Positions 1 to 5,187 of a stretch of 7,989 bases of DNA are shown in pieces. The position numbers and the translations under genes are program-made. The first letter of the stretch is position 1. Every line of letters begins with the position of its first letter. The notes under the pieces are model-generated. The model searched no databases and was not told the origin of the DNA. It saw nothing but the letters and a program-made list of their open reading frames with translations. The stretch is from an uncultured Opitutia bacterium. GTDB lineage: Bacteria > Verrucomicrobiota > Verrucomicrobiia > Opitutales > UBA953. The DNA is taken from positions 1-7,989 of the forward strand of contig CAIXQT010000121.1 of the NCBI GenBank assembly GCA_903921665.1, written 5' to 3'.

Positions 1-327
1 CAGGTCGTCGACCCGGAGATCCTTCTCCCAGTCTTCGGAATGGTCGTCGGCGCGGACGCCGGAGGTCACGATGTCGCGGACGTTCCCCGGCAGGCTTTCC
101 GGGATCTCCTGGGTCAGACGGGCGATGCAGACGCCGTCCGGGATGGTCACGGTACCCGTATCAGGGGCGGATTCGCCGGCGGCGATGCGCATCAGGGTGG
201 TCTTGCCGGCGCCGTTACGACCAAGCAGACAGACGCGTTCACCTTCCTCGATCTGGAGGTTGAGGTGGTCCAGGACGGGCGGGCCGCCGAAGCTGACATA
301 GACGTCGAGGAGACTGAGAAGGGCCAT
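1..327 (-). CDS. uup: ABC-F ATPase, Uup-like (N-terminal part, cut by window edge)
   Basis: This is the first 109 residues of a cytoplasmic ABC-F protein, a soluble twin-ATPase with no membrane domain. ABC-F proteins act on ribosomes or on DNA-linked processes; Uup is linked to ribosome function and to suppression of transposon precise excision. Seen: start MALLSLLDVYVSFGGPPVLD, Walker A GRNGAGKTT at residues 36-44 and a Q-loop glutamine at Q73 in the segment IARLTQE. The VCLLGRNGAGK and ARLTQE pattern matches Uup better than EttA or YheS. The Walker B, signature and second ATPase domain lie beyond the left edge. The ATG at 325-327 is chosen because the frame begins directly with the ABC-F N-terminal strand. 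There is no Shine-Dalgarno sequence before it. The gene is divergent from the hydrolase operon and probably unrelated to it in function. The family is sure; the Uup subfamily is likely. Confidence 0.9.
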   Translation of the reverse strand, partial: MALLSLLDVYVSFGGPPVLDHLNLQIEEGERVCLLGRNGAGKTTLMRIAAGESAPDTGTVTIPDGVCIARLTQEIPESLPGNVRDIVTSGVRADDHSEDWEKDLRVDDL

Positions 328-394
328 TGCCCGCAGATGTGAGGAAGGGGAAGGGCGGAGGCGAGGAAAATGGCCGTCCGGGCCTATTCATGTC

Positions 395-423
395 GTTATC
401 TTGCTAGAAGGAACACTTGTCGC
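395..423 (-). promoter_or_regulatory. Candidate sigma-70-type promoter for the uup-like gene
   Basis: On the minus strand, a GCGACA box (plus coordinates 418-423, 4 of 6 matches to TTGACA) and a GATAAC box (395-400, 4 of 6 matches to TATAAT) are separated by 17 bases. The -10 box lies about 68 bases before the uup-like ATG. Matches are modest and GC-rich genomes give chance hits, so this is a weak call based on spacing and position only. Confidence 0.2.
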
Positions 424-444
424 TCTGGTAGGTCGTAGTCTAAA
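417..444 (+). promoter_or_regulatory. Candidate sigma-70-type promoter for the hydrolase-GMC operon
   Basis: TTGTCG at 417-422 (4 of 6 matches to TTGACA) and TCTAAA at 439-444 (4 of 6 matches to TATAAT) are 16 bases apart, giving a leader of roughly 45 bases before the ATG at 496. Its -35 box overlaps the -35 box of the minus-strand candidate, so the two promoters, if real, would compete for polymerase. Weak call. Confidence 0.2.
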
Positions 445-495
445 CCTTGGTCACCCCAGTGCGGCCCCCCAAGGCCTTCTTATCGTTTTCACGCC

Positions 496-2517
496 ATGCG
501 CTCCCTACTGCTTCTTTCCCTCTTTGCTGCCGTGGCTTTGGCCGATGGCCCGAAGGATAATATTCCTGCCGCGGTCCGGCCGATTCCGCCGACCGACAAG
601 GCCGTCGCCTTGCCGGAAGCCGACAAGGTTGCGCTGACCAAGGAGCTCGCCGAGCTGCGCACGGCGATCGACGCCGCGGCCAAGGCTCAGGCGAAGAATC
701 CGCGCCTCGAAGAATACCTGGCCGACATCGAGATCTTCCATAAGGCGGTCGATTGGGCTGGCAGGTACAACGAGTATTTCAACAAGGGCGAATTCAAGTC
801 CGCCCACGATTTGATCGCGGAGGGTAAGGCCCGTGCGGCTTCGTTCCTGAAAGGCGAGACGCCCTGGACCCGGCAGACCGGCTTGGTCGTCCGTGGTTAC
901 AAGTCGAAGATCGACGGCTCCGTCCAGCCTTATGGCATGGTCATCCCTGACAACTATGCCGGCTCGCTGATGCGCCTCGACTTCTGGTGTCACGGTCGCG
1001 GCGAGACCCTCAGCGAGCTTGCGTTCCTCAACGACCGACGGAAGAACGTCGGCCAGCTCCCGGCCAACAACCGTCTCGTGCTCCATCTTTATGGTCGCTA
1101 CTGCTGCGCCAACAAGATGGCCGGCGAGGTCGACCTCTGGGAGGCCTACGCGCACGCCCGTAAGAGCTACAACATCGACGACGATCGCCTGTTCATCCGC
1201 GGGTTTTCGATGGGCGGTGCCGCGGTCTGGCAGTTCGGCGCCCACTACGCCGACCGCTGGTGCGGCATCAACCCGGGCGCCGGCTTTTCCGAGACGCCGG
1301 AGTTCCTGAACGTCTTCCAGAACGAAGACGTGTCCAAGATCCCCTCCTGGCAGAAGACCCTCTGGGCCTGGTATAACGCCACCGACACCGCGATCAACTT
1401 CCGCAACGCTCCGACGGTCGCCTATAGCGGCGAGCTTGATAAGCAGAAGCAGGCCGCCGACGTGATGGCCCGCGAGATGGGTAAGCTCGGCATGGAGCTG
1501 ACCCACATCATTGGACCGCAGACCGCCCACAAGATCCACCCTGACTCCATGGTCGAGATCGAACGCCGGCTCGCCGCCATCGCTGCCAGCGGACGGGTAC
1601 GCACCCCGAAGGAAGTCTCCTTCGCCACTTATTTCCTTCGTTACGACCGGATGCACTGGGTCCAGGTCGACCGCATGATCACGCATTGGCAGAAGGCCCA
1701 GGTCGACGCCAAGCTGGTCGACGACCGCGCCATCGAAGTGAAGACCGCGAACGTCGCCGGCCTGACGCTTGATTTCGCCGCCGGGGATTCCGTCCAATCG
1801 CAGTTCTTGCCGACCGCCGTGACCATCGACGGCCACAAGGTCCTGACTTCGGTCAAGGCCGCCTCAGATCGTTCGTGGAAGGCCACCTTCGCCCGTGATC
1901 CGAAGAACGGCGAGTGGACGCAGGTGTCGGAGTACGCCGATAAGGGCGCCCACAAGCGTCACGGCTTGTCCGGACCGATCGACGACGCGTTCATGGATTC
2001 CTTCCTTTACGTCGCCCCGACCGGTCAGCCGCTTAACGCCAAGGTCGGTGGCTGGGCCAAGTCCGAGATGGAGCGCGGCGCCCGTGAATGGCGTCGCCAG
2101 TTCCGCGGCGATGCGCCGACGAAGACCGACGCGCAGGTCAAGGACGACGACATCGCCAAGAGTAACCTCATCCTCTGGGGCGATCCTTCTTCGAACGCCG
2201 TCCTCGCCAAGATCGTCGCCAAGCTCCCGATCCAGTGGACGGCCGATAAGCTCGTCGTCGACGGCAAGACCTACTCGGCCGCCGACCATGCTCCCGTGCT
2301 CGTCTATCCGAACCCGCTTAACCCCCGGAAGTACGTCGTGATCAACAGCAGCTTCACCTATCGCGAGTACGACTACCTCAACAACGCCCGCCAGGTCGCC
2401 AAGCTGCCGGACTGGGCCGTCGTCGACCTCAAGGTGGCCCCGGATGCGGTCGCCCCGGGCGCCATTCCTGCCGCCGGCTTCTTCGACGAAGCCTGGCAAT
2501 TCCGCGCTTCCAAGTAA
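496..2517 (+). CDS. Exported alpha/beta hydrolase (prolyl oligopeptidase-like serine hydrolase)
   Basis: A 673-residue secreted serine hydrolase, probably periplasmic. A Sec signal peptide is clear: M-R-S, a leucine/alanine core, and an ALA cleavage site after about residue 16. A helical, charged N-terminal region (about 40-125) is followed by the alpha/beta hydrolase core (about 125-370). Seen there: HGRGE at 166-170, the usual oxyanion-hole region; the nucleophile elbow GFSMGG with Ser238; a probable acid Asp315 in the segment YSGELD; and a probable catalytic His345 in QTAHKIHP (His348 is the alternative). A C-terminal module follows, with ILWGDPSSN (559-567), VYPNPLNP (603-610), a YVVINSSFTYREYD stretch and KLPDWAVVD (636-644). 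This tail recurs in large prolyl oligopeptidase-like proteins of planctomycetes and verrucomicrobia. The start fits the signal peptide; no Shine-Dalgarno is present. It is the first gene of an operon with the GMC oxidoreductase 18 bases on. Esterase or peptidase cannot be told apart from sequence; a role in unmasking a sugar substrate is inference. Confidence 0.85.
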   Translation: MRSLLLLSLFAAVALADGPKDNIPAAVRPIPPTDKAVALPEADKVALTKELAELRTAIDAAAKAQAKNPRLEEYLADIEIFHKAVDWAGRYNEYFNKGEFKSAHDLIAEGKARAASFLKGETPWTRQTGLVVRGYKSKIDGSVQPYGMVIPDNYAGSLMRLDFWCHGRGETLSELAFLNDRRKNVGQLPANNRLVLHLYGRYCCANKMAGEVDLWEAYAHARKSYNIDDDRLFIRGFSMGGAAVWQFGAHYADRWCGINPGAGFSETPEFLNVFQNEDVSKIPSWQKTLWAWYNATDTAINFRNAPTVAYSGELDKQKQAADVMAREMGKLGMELTHIIGPQTAHKIHPDSMVEIERRLAAIAASGRVRTPKEVSFATYFLRYDRMHWVQVDRMITHWQKAQVDAKLVDDRAIEVKTANVAGLTLDFAAGDSVQSQFLPTAVTIDGHKVLTSVKAASDRSWKATFARDPKNGEWTQVSEYADKGAHKRHGLSGPIDDAFMDSFLYVAPTGQPLNAKVGGWAKSEMERGAREWRRQFRGDAPTKTDAQVKDDDIAKSNLILWGDPSSNAVLAKIVAKLPIQWTADKLVVDGKTYSAADHAPVLVYPNPLNPRKYVVINSSFTYREYDYLNNARQVAKLPDWAVVDLKVAPDAVAPGAIPAAGFFDEAWQFRASK

Positions 2518-2535
2518 CCCGACATACCCATCGCC

Positions 2536-4311
2536 ATGGCCATCATCACCGAAAAAGAACTCCAGTCCAACTACGACGTCATCGTCGTCGGTTCCGGCGC
2601 GGGCGGCGGACAATCCGCCTACACGCTCACCATGAACGGCGTGAAGGTCCTCATGCTCGAGGCCGGTCGCAACTACGACCCGGTCACCGAGACCCCGATG
2701 TTCCAGTCCAAGGCCGACGCCCCGTTGCGCGCGATGGGTACGCGTGAGAAGCCGTTCGGCTTCCACGATGCGACCGTCGACGGAGGCTGGGAAGTTCCCG
2801 GCGAACCTTACACCCAGGCGTCGGCCGATCCCAAGCAGCGGTTCGATTGGTGGCGCGCCCGCATGCTCGGCGGACGAACCAATCACTGGGGTCGTATCTC
2901 GCTCCGTAACGGACCTTACGACTTCAAGCCTTACTCCCGTGACGGTCTCGGCTTCGACTGGCCGATCAGCTACGATGACGTCGCCCCTTATTACGATAAG
3001 GTCGAGATGCTCGTCGGGGTCTATGGCTCCAATGAAGGCCTCGAGAACACTCCCGACTCTCCGAACGGCACGTTGCTCCCGCCGCCCAAGGCCCGCGCCG
3101 GCGAACTCTACGTCAAGAAGCACATCGCCAAGCTCGGCATGCCCGTGATCCCGATCCATCGCGCGGTCCTCTCGACCCGTCAGGATCACGTCAACTTTCC
3201 GGCCCGCCTGCACCCGAACAATCCGAAGGCCCAGAAGATCATCGCCAAGGCCATGCAGGAGCGCGCCGCCTGTTTCTGGGCGACCGACTGCGGTCGCGGA
3301 TGCTCGATCAAGGCCAACTACCAGTCGACGACCGTGCACCTGCCGCCGGCCCTCGCGACCGGCAACTTGGACATCCTTTGCAACGCCCACGCCCGCGAGG
3401 TCACCGTAGGCGCCGACGGCAAGGCCAACGGCGTCATCTACGTCGACAAGGTCACCGGCCAAGAGCGCGCCGTCAAGGCTCGCGCGGTCATCCTCGCCGC
3501 CAGTTCGGGCGAGACCGCTCGCATCCTGCTCAACTCGAAGTCCAACCGCTTCCCGGACGGCCTGGCCAACGGCTCCGGTCTCGTCGGCAAGTACATCATG
3601 GACACCGTCGGCGCCAGCCTCGGCGGCAGCGTCCCGGCCTTCGAGAACCTCCCGGTCCATAACGAGGAAGGCGCTGGTACCCACGTCTACATCCCTTGGT
3701 GGCTTTACAAGGATGCCAGCAAGCTCGGCTTCGCGCGCGGCTACCATATCGAGTTCGGCACCGGACGACGCATGCCTGGCTTGGGCGCGGGCGGTGCCAG
3801 TCCTGGCTACGGCAAGAGCTACAAAGAAGAGGTCCGACAGAAATACGGCGCCGGCATCGGCTTCGCCGGTCGCGGCGAGATGATTCCGAACAAGGATTCC
3901 TTCTGCGAAATCGACCCGATCGTGAAAGATAAGTGGGGCATCCCCGTCCTGCGCTTCCACTGGAAGTGGTCCGAGCACGAGACCAAGCAGGCCGCCCACA
4001 TGGAGGCAACTTTCGCGATGCTCATCGAAACCATCGGTGGCAAGGCCCGTAAGCCTGAGGCCGACGGCTCCAAGGCCATCGAGGCAGGGGGACGCATCAT
4101 TCATGAGGTCGGCGGTGCCATCATGGGCGCCGATGCCAAGAAATCCGTCACCAACCAATGGAACCAGTGCTGGGAGATCCCGAACCTGCTGCTTAACGAC
4201 GGCTCGGCCTTCTGCAGCAACGCCGACAAGAACCCCACGCTCACCATCATGGCGCTCGCATGGCGCGCCTCCGACCATCTCGTCGAAGAGATGCGCAAAG
4301 GTAACCTCTGA
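2536..4311 (+). CDS. FAD-dependent GMC family oxidoreductase, catalytic subunit with probable [3Fe-4S] site
   Basis: A 591-residue flavoprotein of the glucose-methanol-choline family, likely a sugar or glycoside dehydrogenase. Seen: Rossmann FAD motif VVGSGAGGGQ (17-26), LEAGR (41-45) that binds the adenosine ribose, the family stretch LGGRTNHWGR (111-120), a C-terminal catalytic His523 in HEVGGAIMG, and Asn566 in NPTLTIMA. Cysteines 246, 252 and 256 form C-x5-C-x3-C. The same spacing binds a [3Fe-4S] cluster in FAD glucose dehydrogenase of Burkholderia cepacia and relatives, which points to electron transfer to a cytochrome rather than to oxygen. The protein has no signal peptide of its own. 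Eleven bases downstream is a Tat-signal small subunit, so export as a complex is expected, as in gluconate, fructose and FAD-glucose dehydrogenases. The usual multiheme cytochrome c subunit is not in the window. No Shine-Dalgarno precedes the ATG, but the FAD motif starts at the normal distance. The exact substrate (oxidation at C1, C3 or other) is not readable. Confidence 0.93.
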   Translation: MAIITEKELQSNYDVIVVGSGAGGGQSAYTLTMNGVKVLMLEAGRNYDPVTETPMFQSKADAPLRAMGTREKPFGFHDATVDGGWEVPGEPYTQASADPKQRFDWWRARMLGGRTNHWGRISLRNGPYDFKPYSRDGLGFDWPISYDDVAPYYDKVEMLVGVYGSNEGLENTPDSPNGTLLPPPKARAGELYVKKHIAKLGMPVIPIHRAVLSTRQDHVNFPARLHPNNPKAQKIIAKAMQERAACFWATDCGRGCSIKANYQSTTVHLPPALATGNLDILCNAHAREVTVGADGKANGVIYVDKVTGQERAVKARAVILAASSGETARILLNSKSNRFPDGLANGSGLVGKYIMDTVGASLGGSVPAFENLPVHNEEGAGTHVYIPWWLYKDASKLGFARGYHIEFGTGRRMPGLGAGGASPGYGKSYKEEVRQKYGAGIGFAGRGEMIPNKDSFCEIDPIVKDKWGIPVLRFHWKWSEHETKQAAHMEATFAMLIETIGGKARKPEADGSKAIEAGGRIIHEVGGAIMGADAKKSVTNQWNQCWEIPNLLLNDGSAFCSNADKNPTLTIMALAWRASDHLVEEMRKGNL

Positions 4312-4322
4312 AGCTTACGAAC

Positions 4323-4994
4323 ATGGAAAACATCCCCGCAGATAATCCCGGACAGATCGATCGCCGCATGGCGCTCAAGTGGATCGGCGCCGCCGCGGCG
4401 TCCGCCGCGCTCTTTCCGCTCGCCTCCGCCCAGGACAAACTGCAGCGTCCCGCGGGCGCCGCTCCGGGCGGAAAGCGGATCGGCACGGACCCGGTCCTGA
4501 ACAAGAACTACGTCCCTGGCGACCTCTGGCCGCTGACCCTGACGCCTAAGCAGCGCAAGGCGGCCGCCTCGCTGACCGACCTTATCCTGCCGCCCAACAA
4601 CCCGGGCGATAAGCTCCCCTCACAGCTCGGAGTCCAGGAGTTCATCGATGAGTGGATCAGCTCCCCTTATGACGAGACCTTAAATGATCGTCCGGTCATC
4701 ACCGAAGGCCTGGATTGGCTCGATGCTGAAGCCCAGCGTCGCTTCCAGAAGGATTTCGCCGATCTCGCGGAACCGCAGAAATGCGCCATCGCGGACGACA
4801 TCTGCGGAAAGACCGCAGTGAAAAAGGAGTTCAAGTCCGCCCAGAACTTCTTCAACCGCTTCCGCTATCTCGCCGCCAGCGGGTACTATACCACCCCTCA
4901 GGGTTGGAAGGACATCGGTTACGTCGGCAACGTGCCGACCGTGAATTTCGACGGTCCGACACCCGAGGCCCTGAAGCACTTGGGGCTGGCTTAA
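4323..4994 (+). CDS. Gluconate 2-dehydrogenase subunit 3-like protein with Tat signal (small subunit of the GMC complex)
   Basis: A 223-residue protein of the Gluconate_2-dh3 family (PF13618 type). These small subunits bind the GMC catalytic subunit, help it fold and carry the twin-arginine signal that takes both through the Tat system. Seen: RRMALK at 14-19 with Arg14 and Arg15, a hydrophobic alanine-rich stretch at 20-34, and an ASA cleavage site after about residue 36. The mature part has the family's features: PLTLTPKQRKAAASLTDLILP at about 70-90, then the F-I-D-E-W segment, and near the end NFFNRFRYLAASGYYTTPQG, where the family typically has a GYY-T-P-x-G-W-K-D-I-G run. The phenylalanine of the ideal Tat motif is replaced by alanine (Ala17), which is tolerated in many Tat signals. 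It follows the GMC gene after 11 bases, the last gene of the operon, with a terminator 33 bases after its stop. An AAAGG at 4297-4301 is too far (21 bases) to act as its ribosome site. Confidence 0.88.
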   Translation: MENIPADNPGQIDRRMALKWIGAAAASAALFPLASAQDKLQRPAGAAPGGKRIGTDPVLNKNYVPGDLWPLTLTPKQRKAAASLTDLILPPNNPGDKLPSQLGVQEFIDEWISSPYDETLNDRPVITEGLDWLDAEAQRRFQKDFADLAEPQKCAIADDICGKTAVKKEFKSAQNFFNRFRYLAASGYYTTPQGWKDIGYVGNVPTVNFDGPTPEALKHLGLA

Positions 4995-5023
4995 GGTCGA
5001 AGGCAAGAGGGCCTGAGGCCACG

Positions 5024-5056
5024 AGGACCGGAGGTTGAAAAGCCTTCGGTCTTTTT
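5024..5056 (+). terminator. Rho-independent terminator of the hydrolase-GMC operon
   Basis: Stem 5026-5034 pairs with 5043-5051 (GACCGGAGG with CCTTCGGTC, nine pairs, one of them G-U), with an eight-base loop 5035-5042. A T-rich tract CTTTTTG follows directly (five Ts at 5052-5056). It starts about 30 bases after the stop codon of the small subunit, so it likely ends the three-gene transcript. Confidence 0.85.
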
Positions 5057-5075
5057 GTGTCTGCTTTTGGTGTCG

Positions 5076-5131
5076 GGTAGGGTTGAGCGCCCTCGCTCAA
5101 CCGCGGCTGACCGAGGGCGGTCAGCCCTACC
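5076..5131. repeat. Inverted pair of REP-like hairpins (BIME-like element) with GTAG ends
   Basis: Two 26-base units face each other around a central GC (5103-5104). The left unit, 5077-5102, starts with GTAG and forms the perfect nine-pair hairpin GGTTGAGCG / CGCTCAACC with loop CCCT. The right unit, 5105-5130, ends with CTAC and forms the perfect nine-pair hairpin GGCTGACCG / CGGTCAGCC with loop AGGG. Read on the minus strand, the right unit matches the left at 22 of 26 bases, and the four differences are exactly two compensated base pairs. GTAG next to a short hairpin is the hallmark of REP elements moved by RAYT transposases. No RAYT gene is in the window. Related copies elsewhere in the genome are expected but cannot be tested here. 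The outermost G-C pair (5076/5131) extends the symmetry to 56 bases. Confidence 0.7.
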
Positions 5132-5187
5132 TTTGTATTTAAACTCTTGGAACAATCCCTCGGGTGGATTGCCTAAGACCTAACCCC
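5131..5187 (+). promoter_or_regulatory. AT-rich leader, probable promoter region of the DUF1080-PVC dehydrogenase gene
   Basis: The stretch from 5131 to about 5157 is clearly more AT-rich than its surroundings (TTTGTATTTAAACTC, then CTTGGAACAAT). It lies after the terminator and the repeat pair, so a new transcript must probably begin here. TTGGAA at 5147-5152 could be a -35 box, but no good -10 box follows at 16-18 bases (CCTAAG at 5172-5177 is 19 away). Exact boxes are not assigned. No Shine-Dalgarno is seen before the ATG at 5188. Confidence 0.4.

Noticed and set aside
40..342. A 100-codon plus-strand open frame at the left end
   Set aside because: It lies opposite the Walker A and Q-loop coding sequence of the ABC-F gene, which explains the region.
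445..474. Inverted repeat CCTTGG / CCAAGG in the leader of the hydrolase gene
   Set aside because: Only six pairs with an 18-base loop and no T tract; too weak to call an operator, riboswitch or terminator.
505..1836. A 443-codon open frame on the minus strand opposite the hydrolase gene
   Set aside because: Same cause: codon-bias shadow of a gene with signal peptide and catalytic motifs on the other strand.
1864..4278. An 804-codon open frame on the minus strand opposite the hydrolase end and the GMC gene
   Set aside because: It is the mirror of well-supported plus-strand genes in GC-rich DNA. Its translation has no recognisable domain, is rich in Gly, Asp, Val and Arg, and crosses a gene boundary.
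5010..5020. Small palindrome GGCC-TGA-GGCC just before the terminator
   Set aside because: Four-pair stem with a three-base loop, expected by chance in GC-rich sequence.
5076..5131. Reading the inverted hairpin pair as an ordinary terminator, an integron attC site or a CRISPR repeat
   Set aside because: No T tract follows either hairpin, there is no integrase-type core site, and there are no spaced direct repeats. The GTAG ends and paired inverted units fit a REP pair better.
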